This document shows, one piece after another, positions 49,100-61,155 of a stretch of 64,000 nucleotides of DNA. The position numbers and the translations under genes were made by a program. The notes beneath the pieces were generated by a model. The model was not told the origin of the DNA, ran no database searches, and worked only from the letters and a program-made list of their open reading frames with translations. Each line of letters opens with the position of its first letter. Positions within the stretch are counted from its first letter, which is position 1. Source of the stretch: Sphagnum compactum (taxonomy: Eukaryota > Bryophyta > Sphagnopsida > Sphagnales); the NCBI GenBank assembly GCA_965153455.1, contig OZ234501.1:13826001-13890000 (forward strand). Direction: 5' to 3'.

Positions 49100-49265
49100 G
49101 ATCCTCTCTGACTCTCTGTCTCTCTCTCGGAATCAATCCAAGACAACACCAAAACCCCAAAACACCACCACCACCCCCACTTTCTCCTCCTCTTGCTCAA
49201 CAGATTTCCTGAGAATCAAGCACACCCAATTCTTGCAAAAAGACTCTCATGAGATTCTTCTCTCT

Positions 49266-49294
49266 TCCTATGTGTCTCTCTCTCTCTCTCTCGG
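49266..49294 (-). repeat. GA microsatellite in the HSP70 leader
   Basis: A CT run on the plus strand (GA on the transcribed strand) lies in the predicted 5' untranslated region of the HSP70 gene. GA-rich leaders are common in plant genes. Confidence 0.7.
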
Positions 49295-49383
49295 AAGATT
49301 TTGCAACAACCCCACCGAAGCACACCCAATTGTTGAGGAGAAGGACTTGAGCGCCTTCCAGAAATACTGCACGCTCGTTACTG

Positions 49384-49389
49384 TTTATA
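49384..49389 (-). promoter_or_regulatory. TATA box candidate for mitochondrial HSP70
   Basis: TATAAA on the minus strand, about 285 bp before the start codon, predicts transcription starting near 49355. A second TA-rich site (TATTTAA) lies near 49416-49410. Confidence 0.45.
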
Positions 49390-49429
49390 GACAGGCTGCA
49401 CAAAATGGGTTAAATAGCCTTGGTTGCGG

Positions 49430-49447
49430 TTTAGGGTTTAGGGTTTT
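49430..49447 (-). promoter_or_regulatory. Telo-box in the HSP70 promoter
   Basis: AAAACCCTAAACCCTAAA on the minus strand lies about 45 bp upstream of the TATA candidate. Telo-boxes (AAACCCTA) are known plant promoter elements in translation, ribosome and growth-linked genes. Function here is inferred from position. Confidence 0.6.
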
Positions 49448-49489
49448 GTGTCATCACTGGCGAGTTGAAGAAACGTAGCAGCAGCAGCG

Positions 49490-51480
49490 ATGGTGCAGGC
49501 GGAGTCGGATCCAACGTTTGTGATATTCCTGCTGCTCATAAGCCAGGAAGAATATTAGGAAGAAATTTTCTGTTACTCATCTCGGGAGTAGGAGTTAGCT
49601 CGTCAATTGTTGCTGGACTTTTTGCCTTTTCTTCAAGGTGAATGTACCTGACATCCCACCAGGCAAAGTGGCAACCAATATGCATCTTGATCACTGTACT
49701 TTGTCTTCAGTCTACAGATAATGGGTTGTTACATATTGTATGCTCGGATATCATTGCTGCAAGGAATGTGTTCAGTCTAGGAGTTTTTCTAAAAGCCCAT
49801 GGAAATGGTTTCTGAGCAACTTGTTCAATTTAAACAGGAATTGCATAAACAATCTGCTTGCTGATTGTCAATGATCCTTGTGTGAAAAACCTTTATTTCT
49901 GTATTTACTAATCGATGATTGTTGGATGGCAACCACATTGATCAATTCTTTCATGATTGATGAAGGTGGATCTCAGCCCATTGAGAGATGTTATCATCTG
50001 ACAAATTGTTGAAGAATGATGATCTTGCAGGAGAGATTGATTCAATAGTAAAAGTCCTCTCCCTTCATGGGTGAGCTCAGAAGCTTTTGAACACAAACCA
50101 GAAAAAAACAACATAATTATCAAATGCCATATGCTGCACTGCACGAACTGCAAAACTAGATTTGAGTGAATTTCATGGGCTGATATATGGAATTGAATGT
50201 GCAATTTATGCAAAGAGAAGTTTTTTTAGAGGACAAGCACAAAATGAGAACATCAAGGTGTGGTGTGGCAGATTATGTCATTTTCTTGCCCATATTATAT
50301 GACATAAATTCTGGTCATGATCTTACATTCGAAAAATCTCTGTTGAACATGAATTGTGTTTTCAAATTGTTGAATCTGCTATCTCAGACTATAATGTCAT
50401 GGAATGGTCTGGCCATTGCCCATTATATGGGTTCCGGCCAGGCAACCCTATTGCTTCAAAATTACTAAAAGTTTGTTGACACCCAGTAAACTTTATTTCT
50501 CAAATGGGTCATTGAGATAAGCTCAAAGATAGCTTCCTCCATTCTTAGAGACAAACCCCAATTGAAATTGTAAAAGAACAAGCAAAGGTAAGTGAAGCCA
50601 ACCCCACAATTAGATATTGAATCTACGCCATAGCCTGAGTTTAAAGACTAGTATTGAACACAGACAATCAAAGTTCACAAGTAGAGTTTGCAGAATATTA
50701 AAACCTTGTTGCATAAGACGGTTTTATTTTCAAATCACATGTACATTGTTAGGTAATTTACAATATTGAAGTTGGCTTCCTTTGTTGCGAGTGTGTATTA
50801 ACTCATTGTGAAATGACAAGGTTGGTAACAACTCATCTTCAAGATCCGGAGCTTTTCAGTGATCGAGCCATTAGGACCCTAAGGGCCCTCCATTGGTGGG
50901 AGTAGGCACATTGCAAGGGATTGATAATCATGCATGATAAAATATCCAATCGTAGGAAAGGTGATGGTAGAATAGTGTTATGACCATGTTTTTTTTAAAT
51001 ATATTATTATTATTTATTAATATTCCTTCTTTTTGTTCTCCAAACTTTGACAATTTACCTTATTAAAAAAAAGCGCAAATTTTTTTTAGTTGTAGTGCAA
51101 AATTCACCCAATATTTTTTTAACAAAATTAGTAATGCAAATGTGCATGGATAAAATTTTCTTTTTTGAGAAATAAAGAAAACTTGATTAGAACTCATCCA
51201 CAAACTAAAACCAAATTCCCACAAATCTCTCGAACCCTATTAGACAAGGTAATGAAAATATTTATAGACCTTTGGGGTATGCTGGAATTTTTAGTGCTAG
51301 CAAGTCTTCAAGGATAAATGTGTTTTAGGTTTGGGAAGGGGGATTTGAAAGCAACAATAGTGATGAGATGGTGGCAAGAAGAGCTGTTACTACAACAAAC
51401 ATAACATGTACAATTAAAATCATTGATGTAGGAAAGATGGTGAAGTTGCATTATGAAACAACCATTAATCTATCTATATT
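49490..51480. other. Upstream flank of HSP70 and intergenic DNA
   Basis: A divergent 22-codon plus-strand frame starts ATGGTGCAGGCGGAG at 49490, in GC-rich promoter DNA; it may be chance. The rest is AT-rich with no gene recognised. Confidence 0.4.
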
Positions 51481-51758
51481 TACGGCATTTGTGGCTTTTG
51501 CCGCATTTTCATCCCTTCCAACCATAAGTAAGGAGTAGAATCAATAAAGATAAGCCTACATTGACTTGATGAATTTTTTGAACATGGTGTACATTGTCTC
51601 ATGCTAGAGGCTAGAGCATCAATGAATTTCTACAATGGCCAAATTAAGGATTTTGGAGAACCATGACCAAGCATAAGGTTTGAATATGTGGTTTGCATTT
51701 TTCTAATACTAAGGACTATTGTAACATTGGGTATTGATGATGATTATGATGTGTGTAG

Positions 51759-51942
51759 ATGTTCAAAATGTTTACGAAATAAAAAAGGAGAAGGTTTTAT
51801 TGGGAGAAAGGCTAGTGTTCACCACATTGGACTTTGATATAAACGTTCAACATTCCTACAAGCCATTGGTGGTAGCCATTAGAAAGTTTCAGGTGGCTAC
51901 AAATACACTTGCGCAAATTACATAGAATTTTATGAATGATGG
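51759..51942 (+). pseudogene. Cyclin-T-like relic exon
   Basis: Between a GTGTGTAG acceptor and a GTAAGC donor the frame reads [20 protein letters not shown], then [20 protein letters not shown], then [12 protein letters not shown], a TAG stop (51923-51925), then NFMNDG. This matches the end of the first and start of the second cyclin fold of plant cyclin T, where AQVAWNFVNDG is usual, so TAG replaces the Trp codon. Cyclin T partners CDK9/CDKC in transcription elongation. Weaker pieces may flank it: an FC(H)RF-like bit followed by a GTAAGG donor near 51500-51528, and MWFLGITHKVKLEW (about 52269-52310), like the VWWQEFDVTPRQLEEV segment. Both splice sites of the main exon are intact. Confidence 0.75.
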
Positions 51943-52345
51943 GTAAGCAAGCTTCTATAAAAACTTGGCCTCTAGGCACTTGATATCACATGCTTGCAAT
52001 TAAATCATAGCTTTAGAAAATCAAGAGGGATTTGTATTTTGCTAAAGGGTTGTTTCCACAATTTTCGTACCATGTTGAGATCTTAGTTTCTTGCATTTGT
52101 GTTGTTGGTTTTTACTAGCAATGCCAACTGATAAATAGGTTAAGAGGTGTGAATACCCGAGATTTCTTGGCCTTTCTAATTGTTGACTACCCATTGTGGA
52201 TCAACATTTTCAAATTGTTACAAGTTCAATGTAGGACAATTTTCCCTTTGTTATTTAAACTATGATCCATGTGGTTTCTTGGTATTACACACAAGGTCAA
52301 ACTGGAATGGCGACTGATTATTGTGTTGTATTTTGGACACATGCA

Positions 52346-55300
52346 AGGTGAACTTAAGTCCTCTTTGAATTTCATGAGTTATTTCATATTATTGTAGCCT
52401 CTCAAGAATCATTGTTGTTCATCATTAGGCAAAAACTAGTTTTTACAATGTTTAAAAATGTTTAGAATTTTTGTCATATTCTCAAAATAGGTCCCCCGTT
52501 ACCATTTGGGCAAAGGCATACTTGGGTGGTACCACTAAAAACTATCCACCCCAAAATTATAAGAATATTGGCTTCATTTTTATTAATGAAAAGACAAATT
52601 TCAAAAAAAAATTCCCAATTTTTCAATTGGCTCTCAGGAATTATCACCTTTGATTTCCTAGACCTTAAACATCTATAATCAAAATCAATGCAAGATGTTA
52701 TTTGTTTCTACTTTGCTCCATGGACCTTGTTTTTCAACTTCAAACTTGCATTGGAATTGTTGCAAATTTTCTAAATGGTATTTTCTTTCTCTCGCACATC
52801 TAACTTGCAAGGAATTTAGTGTGCATGGGGTTGCACACATGAAGCATCTTCCATCCACAAGGATGCAATTTGGTTGATTTATTTCTTACAAAAGAATTTT
52901 GTTGAAAGTTTACAAAGTTTGACAATGCATTTTTGTACATGCTCAGTGTTGCTACGATTTCAACCATGCTTGAAAACTCAATCATTATGGAGAGAACCAC
53001 AAGAAGTATGGCATAAGTATTGAAAATTTGTGGTAATTTTTAAGATTTCATTTACCAACTTTAGTATTCGTTTGTTAGAGTTTTTTAATAATTTTTTACA
53101 TTAGAACTTGTTTGTTGTTACATGTAAAGTCTAAGGATTTGAAAGAAATAAACCTATAGTATTTCATTGAAGTACAAGGACTAGAGGTACAAGGAAGGAT
53201 TTGAAAATATTAACATATGTAGATGCGTCTATTGAAGATGGATCAAACAATGACCAAGAATTGATGGAAGTTGCTCAAAATTTCATGGCAATACAATTGT
53301 TGAATTTTTTTTACTTATTGAAATGTATGTTCCAAACACCACCTTGTTAAATACAATGACAATTATATGGATCATCACAATGTTTGTCATTTTCTCACAA
53401 GCTTTGGTTTGAACACATGTAGGATCTATGGAAATAGGTATAATGTAGGTGTTTCTTGTGAAAAAAGGCATGACTTTTTTTCTTGAAGACATTTAGAAGG
53501 GCTATCATTCTGGTGAGGTAATATATTCACCATTGGCCTAGAGCACATCAATTTGCACGCCTTATTACATACCAATTTTTCTTGTCCAAAGCTCTTAGGT
53601 CAAATCATGTTTTTCTATGCAATGTAGCTTGAATGGGATGGAATGAATATACCATTGTATTATTGGTGCAAGGTAGTCATATTTGCTTCCTTATATGCCT
53701 ATGCAGTTGACAATTTGTTCAAAGTTTCATATTCCAAATTGCACATGACAATTGATGCATTTTATTAAAAATATTCATCCTTCAATGGTCTTTGCATGCA
53801 ACATGTGGATAGTAGAATGTAGATATAATATAACATATTGAATATATATCTATATATTATTACCAATTCAAAATTTGAACTTGAGGTGCATGTTCTAATA
53901 TGTGTTTTATCTATTGGTATATGACAATGAGCTTGTGAACTCCATCACTTGAAAATCCATTGATCTTTTAAAGGAGGATTATTGAAATGATCTATCAACA
54001 ACATCTTCAACACATGTGCCTAGTGCAAATTAATATGTTACAATATCTTAAATCTCTCAAACATGGTTTTAGTGGTGACCTTATGGCTCTACATCATTCT
54101 TGAACTAACAATTAAAATTTGACAATTAACAATTGTTAGTGTTGTTCATATGGATGCAAATAGTTGTGGTATAGACTTGAACTCATGTGTGAAAACCACA
54201 TATTTTCAGTTTATTACAAGCCATTATTTACACTAAAAGTTGATTTCATACTAAACTACCAAGATTGTTGGAATGGCTTTCATTGTGCAATTTTTTTTTC
54301 TTTTCTAGTGGCAACATGTGTTATAAAAACTGATTTGTAGAATACAAGTAATTTTTAAATGTAAAATACAAGATTTCTACTAGTCCTAACATCACAAACA
54401 TCTTTAATGATTTTGACTACCTAGGACTTCATTTCTTGGGTCCCCAAAGTAACCACAAATTGTTGCAAACACAATTGATAATTAGAGGCAAACCAACCAT
54501 TGTTCATGACAAAGCTTTAAAATATATCTCCTAATATTGGTTAGACCTAAATTTTCTTACAAAAAGCTTTAGATGGTCACAAATTTCAGTGTTTGAAACA
54601 ACTAGTGATCTAATTGTTTCACACAAAAGGTCTAGGAATTGTGGAATGCTAACATATAGAGCAAAAGAGTAGAGAATTCATTGTACAAAACATAATTTTT
54701 ACAAGGAAAGTTGTTTTACCATTTTCTTATTGTGCTCAATGTTTTAAAATCCCCATAAGTAAAGTCAAAATTGTTGATACACATGATGGATATTATCATA
54801 CGAGAAAGGAAACCAATAACTAAAGAACTTCAAGGAATTTTATCACAATATTTTGTAAATAAACAAAATGTATATTCTACAATAGATGCAATTACAACAA
54901 TTATTTGTACACATAAAAAAATGTTAAAGAATACAATAACATTTTGTTACACAAACAATTCTCAATCATAGAAATATACCAACTAAAAATAAACACAAAT
55001 GCTGCAAATATTAAACACATTGAACCATGGTTAAATGAAAAGTTTCATATATGTCATTTACGATCCTCAAAACAATGTTATAGCTATAGAAGTCTAATTA
55101 ATAAATAACTTCATAAAAATGATTATCAAAAAATGTTCCTTTTAGCACAAATATATGCATGATGGATATTATCATAAAACATCATTTCCAATAGTATTAT
55201 GTTGTGATGGGCCACAAATGCAAGGTGCAACAATTGCCACAAAAGTTATCATTGACAGAAAAAAAACCTTTATGGCCTCACATATGATTCTAGAGCCACA

Positions 55301-55535
55301 AATTGAAACAACGTCAAAATGATTGGAAATTTTACTCCAAATGATTTTACTCCTTGCAATTCCTAAAAGACTAAAACTACAACAATATTTTTTCAAAATT
55401 GAAAACAGAAAATATGTTCCCCACACCTAATTGTTTTCACATTTCATTCAATATCTTTATTGATAAAAATTGTATATATGTAAGTGCAAAATGTTTAGGA
55501 AAACCTTTCATAATTTCAACATGTAAATAAGTCCA

Positions 55536-55571
<36 letters not shown>

Positions 55572-57012
55572 GCATATCACATTCCAAATTACATTATTGT
55601 CACACATATCAAAGGCATGTCATTGAAATAATTACTTTAGTTTTAAATACACTTAATAGAAATATTGTTCCATTACAATCACTTCATACTTAAAATGTCC
55701 ATATGAAAGTTGGTATGTATGGATTGTTTCCACATGTATTTCATGTGGTTATAGGCCTATTAGATGACTATGGTGCTATCCAACTATCCCATTATAATTT
55801 ATTGTGTTGCACATTACAACTGACTTCCTACCATAATCTTCATGAGGTTTAAATTCCAAACATTCCAGCTTCCGTTCTCATAAACTTATTCAACTTTATT
55901 AAATTTTTATTCTACATTAACATTGGGTTTTGTTTAGGTCTTTTACAACCTTCAAATTAATCAAAGGTTAATCTTAGTTGCCCATATCACATTTTCGCCA
56001 ACACATTTTTAAAACATCAAACATATGTTATTCAACTAAAGACACATCTCCTATTTATTTCATTTACAAACTTTAAGGTTCAAAAATGAAATTTATTATT
56101 TGTTCCTCTTTCTAATTTGGAGATAATTGTTCCAAATGCCAAACATTTAAAATAACAATGTAGATCTTTGATTTCAAATAAACTATACTTGTTTTTACTT
56201 TCCTTCAAAATCAATATTTTAACTAGATCTTCACCTAGAATTAGGAATTACATTATATTTTAATAACATGCTGCAATTTAGTGTTTTAATCTATTATTTT
56301 AATATGATGATTTTTAAACAGTTCCTCAAAATTAGGTGATTTTTGACCATTTTTTTCAAAAAAAACCTTTGTATAAGTCACATTAGTTTTGTTATTGTCA
56401 CCACAATGCAAAATTTCACCAAAGAAAACATGTTCCTTTGGTTGTAGCAAATTTTGATACTAAGATTTTTTTTATAATGAGATCAACAGAGATTGTAGTC
56501 AATATCACTTAGTAATGTTTTGACTAAAAATTAACATTGAAAAAATACTTGCAAAGATGATATTAGAAATTCAATTGAAAATGAATTATTTCCTCAAATT
56601 TTACCACTTTACCCAAAACAAACAACCATTGTCAAATAAGCATTCTCTTCCCACCAACAAAGGGTCCTTGGACCTTTTGTGTCTCATTATTGCATGAAAA
56701 ATAGAACAATTCTCATGAGGTTTCTCCTTTTTGTTTTCAAAAAAGATTCTAGCAACAACCCATTTTCCTTAAAACCCTTTCTCTCTTTCTTTATGGAGGT
56801 TGACAAATATTCTAGATGCCACGTTGCCTCGTTGAGAATGGTGCCCTCTTTTAAGCTTGTTTAGGGTTTAAGGTTTTAGCACAATTGTAAATGGATGAAT
56901 TGTCTAATGAGGATGATGACTACTTCCATCTAGCAGCACTTAGAAATCCTATTACATCATCATCAATCCTATCAAAGCTCTCAAATGGCAATGGAGCCAT
57001 AATAGCTTTTGT
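52346..57012. other. AT-rich intergenic DNA
   Basis: An AT dinucleotide microsatellite lies at about 55539-55567. Short frames such as 55426-55172 (minus) and 56679-56864 show no family motif. No gene recognised. Confidence 0.5.
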
Positions 57013-57190
57013 TGCAATTCCCAAGGGTTTGGAATAGTAGCACAAAAAGTACCATCATTTTTAAGCATGCAAATGTGTCTAATGTCTTACAAGAGCTTGC
57101 GTTGCAATTCCCAAGGTTTGGAATAGTAGCACAAAAATAACATCTTTAACCATGCAAATGTATTTAATGTCTTGCAAGAGCTCGTGTACA
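57013..57190. repeat. Two-copy tandem duplication, ~88-bp unit
   Basis: TTGCAATTCCCAAGG, TTTGGAATAGTAGCACAAAA, CATGCAAATGT and AATGTCTT.CAAGAGCT occur twice in the same order, the second copy starting near 57102. Confidence 0.8.
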
Positions 57191-58059
57191 TGATTTTGCA
57201 ACAAAGTTGACTATAGGAGAAGTTGAACTTTGGAATTTTCAACACCACATTAGGTTTGCCTCCTTTTGCTTTGTTGCATTGTTAAAACAAACATTGGGTC
57301 TAAGGGCTTTTTCATTCCAAGAAGGGTAAACTCAGAACCTAGAATGAAGCATGTGAGGGGCGTGACATGTGACCTCATGTGGGCAAAATTTTGTACCCAT
57401 GGCATGAATGGCTTCTATGGGACATTCATGGACTATCCGATGTGCCAATGGCAACACAACACTTCATTTCTATTTGTGCCATTAATGAAGCATTGACCAA
57501 CTTTGTAAAAGACGAACTAAATTTGCCAAATTTGCAGCATTCTTAAAGTATATTTATGAGGTTAAGTGGAACCAAGACTTCGTAGGTCTTCTTTCTCTTC
57601 TTCCAAAAAAATTCAAGTTCCAGGAATCTTAATTTGTTGCAAGGACTTGAGGAGAATTTGGATCATAAAGTGGGGAAGCATTGGGTGTGCAAATGAAAAA
57701 TGCATTAGATTGGCTACAACAATAACGTGTAGAATGAATTCTTTTTATAATTGTTCTCATTCTAAAATAGGGAACTTCTTTTTCTGTCTAGCCAATTGCT
57801 AAAGTTCATTCAGCTAACTAAAATTACAATGGGGGTGATCTTTCCTATCATTCTTGTTTAATCGCATCAATGCTAGTGTTACTAATGTTCTAAATTAATT
57901 GGTTGTGGTTTGCAAGGGGGCAGAAGATAGCTATAAATGCATTTGCAACGTTCAAAATGGGTGTGTTGGACTTTTTAGAGGCACTAGATGGGTGGCCTTC
58001 TAGGACCTCAAACTTCATTTCTAACAACGCACTAGTGCTTTTGCAATACTACTACAAAA
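57191..58059. other. Intergenic DNA, weakly protein-like frames
   Basis: Frames at 57266-57496 and 57903-58097 lack recognisable motifs. Part of this stretch may belong to the transposon whose end is at 58200. Confidence 0.35.
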
Positions 58060-58200
58060 TGTGGGTGCAGTTCATTAGTCCTTGTTCACTAGACTAGTGA
58101 ATTCACTGCTTACCCATTAGTCCCCATTCACTACGACCAATGAATTCACTCAAAATCTAGTGAAATCACTTGGTGTACAAGGACACCTTTTGTTGTAGTG
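58060..58200 (-). mobile_element. One terminus of a CACTA transposon
   Basis: On the minus strand the sequence begins CACTACAACAAAAGGTG at 58200. It continues into TTTCACTAGATTTTGAGTGA (about 58166-58146) and TAGTGAATGGGGAC, closely matching the subterminal part of the complete element at 61156. The partner terminus was not found in the window, so this is a truncated copy or the other end is too diverged to see. Confidence 0.6.
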
Positions 58201-61152
58201 TAAGCTTGTTTATGTGTGATTTAGAATGACATCCCTTGGATTTGAAAGACATTCCAAATAGGGCATTCTTGATCATTTTTAGGTCCCAAAATGTCCCATC
58301 CAAATTGGGGGACAATAAGAGGAGGCTTTGTGATAATTAAGATGATGAAAATGAAAAGGAAAACAAGACAATGTTAAAGGAGGTTGGGGGAAAAAGAAAT
58401 CACAAAAAACTAAAACACGTTGACAGACAATGGAAGCATCAAGCAACACCAAAAAATCTTGGGTTTTTCCACTACCCTAATTCACTATGTTTTTAGTGAA
58501 ATGGGACAAAGTTCACTATTATGAAACTTATATGGTTTTGGTAAAACATGACTAGTTGATTATAACATTTTTTGTGAAATATTTTTTAGTTTTTTTGGAT
58601 AGTGACATGTTGCATTAGGTAATATGTAATTTAAAAAATTATTACATGGATATTATGAGGTCCCAAGGTAATATGATGTGGATTAACATGCCACATCATC
58701 ATGTAACATGTTTTTAACATATTTTTGTCGAGTCACGAATTGTAAATTTTTCACAACATGCCGTGACAAAAATACATGCCATGATTTAAAATTATAAAGA
58801 TTATTTATGTTTGGTTTGAATTTTTTTAACAAAATATTTTGAAGATATTCACCATCATCATACATGTTTTGTATATCAAATTTATACATAATACATCAAT
58901 CTATATACACATTACATACATTCATCAAGTTTTGAACCCAAGATTTCATGGAGATGCATTAAAGTCTTCACCACGAAACCACTTCAAGATTTTGATGAAA
59001 TTAAAAAAAAGTTTAATCACCCATATATAGTTCTACCCACATTCGCCTATATAAGAATCATGGAATTGCAAAATTGTTTAAATCTTTCAATATTACGTTG
59101 AAAATTTATTAATTTTAAATTTGATAAAACTTGATTTGTTTTGGAAAAAATCATTTTTGATGTTTCCCTCCTCCACCCTTTTAAATTGGAAAAAATTGGC
59201 CACTAAAAGAATAAGTAATTAAATAACTAATATAACCATTTTTTTTCAATATCATAATTGTTTAGCAACATTAGTTATAGACTAATAAAAATTATTAATT
59301 GCACAACTTGAAAAACGTCTTGCAACATATTATTTATATTATGTTTTCTAATAATGTAGCAATACATTTTACTTTTGTAAAAATAAAATAAACATAATTT
59401 GGTGATATTTTGGCATTAAATAGTTGGAATACCTCCCCCCCCTCAATGACCAATATTTTTTGGTTTATCTTTGGTGGCAAATTTTTACAAGTTGGTGGTT
59501 CTTTTAGGGGAAAATAAAATAAAATAAGGAAAATTCAAAATTTTTTTTTGATGTGGGTCATTCTTATATAAATATTTGGGAGTAAAAATATAAGGTGTTA
59601 CATATTAGTTGTTGGAAACAACTGTAATTTAATTACTTTTAAAATATGGTATTAGTTATTTAAAAATAATTATAATTAATATTATTTACGTAAAATTAAT
59701 CATTAATCATTAATACATGTTGGTTTAAATATGTGTATATTTTAAAATTAGGTAATAATACAATGAAAAGCAATAGGTTAAATAATCATCTAATACATTC
59801 CAAAAAATGGCTTGTTTGATGCACATGGTTTAAAACTCCAACATTTAGTGACCTCTATGAATAATGCAAGTTTAATGAATTATTGTCAAAACTTTGAGAT
59901 CACAAATTTAAATTTAAAACTTACATCAACTTGGATATATAAATTAAAATTTTATAATAGGTTCTAGGACTTGTAACCAAAATATACAAGGATTTTAACA
60001 AATTAATATTTCCATATATTGTTTATAGCCAAAACATAATTAAATCTTTTTATTGATGATCATCATTTGAACAACACCACAAAATTAAATAATAATAATA
60101 ATAATTAATAATTAATTGATATCATTATTATGATATCACCATTTTTAATGTTTTTAATTTTTTAAAATAATTTTAAAAAATTCATTTCTAAATGCTTAGA
60201 CATAAACTTGTAACAAAACAAGTCAAAAATCAAATTTCTAAGTCATGGTAACAATAAAATAATAATATACCAAATAAAATTTCATTAAATGTTTTTATCT
60301 AGGACTTATATTTCTCATACATCGAGAAATAAAATGGAGAAATAATTTAAGGACTTTTTTTTTAGGCTTTATTATTGTGGCATCATGAACATTTGTGTTA
60401 AAAAACTTGTCCAATGATGAACAAACTAGGGGGAAAACATAAATTTAAATTTAAGTAATTGTACAAGTTTGAACATTAAATTTTTTAAATATAAAAGTCT
60501 ACATGGACACTAGACTTTGAATATATGAACATTTTAACTTAATCTTTTATTCAAATATAAATGTGAAACATATAAAGGTTTTGTACATCCATTTAAAAAA
60601 ATTGTAGTGAGTGCAAAATGCAATTAAATAATAATGGATTTGACACATTCAAAATGAATTATTCAACTCATGTGCAAATGTTGATAGTTCAAAAGATGTG
60701 ATGTTTTTATAAGTTATTGCATGTGTTTTATCAACTTATGATAAGTGTAAAATGCAACCCATGAGTAATGATTTCAACATAATAAAAATGTACAATTCAA
60801 TTCATGTACCATGTTGATAGTTGAAGAGATGTAAAAAAAATCACTAACCATTATAATGAAATGTGTAAATAAAATTAAATGTTACCTTAATTTTCACATC
60901 AACAATTTAAAATTAAAATAAAATAAAATAAGGTGACTTTTTGTGTAAGTGCAAGGTGTAACTTATGAATAACATTCTCCACTTGTTATCAAATCTTGAT
61001 TCAATTTGTGCTAGATGTTAATAGTTGAAAAGTTGTTTAAAAAATGATTAACAATATTATCATTTTTATAAGGAGTTCAAGGTTGAAATATTTTCCCTGT
61101 AATATTTTTCCCCATTACTATAAAATCCTACATGGAGGAAAAAATCCAACGC
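58201..61152. other. Very AT-rich intergenic DNA
   Basis: Dense in stops in all frames, with no gene or RNA gene recognised. Confidence 0.6.
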
Positions 61153-61155
61153 TAG

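Noticed and set aside
57266-57496. 76-codon plus-strand frame with several Cys and Met residues
   Set aside because: No recognisable motif or splice context.
51392-58200. Possible 6.8-kb CACTA element from TACTACAACAAACAT at 51392 to the end at 58200
   Set aside because: The left motif lacks the initial C, has no shared subterminal repeats and no matching 3-bp target duplication.
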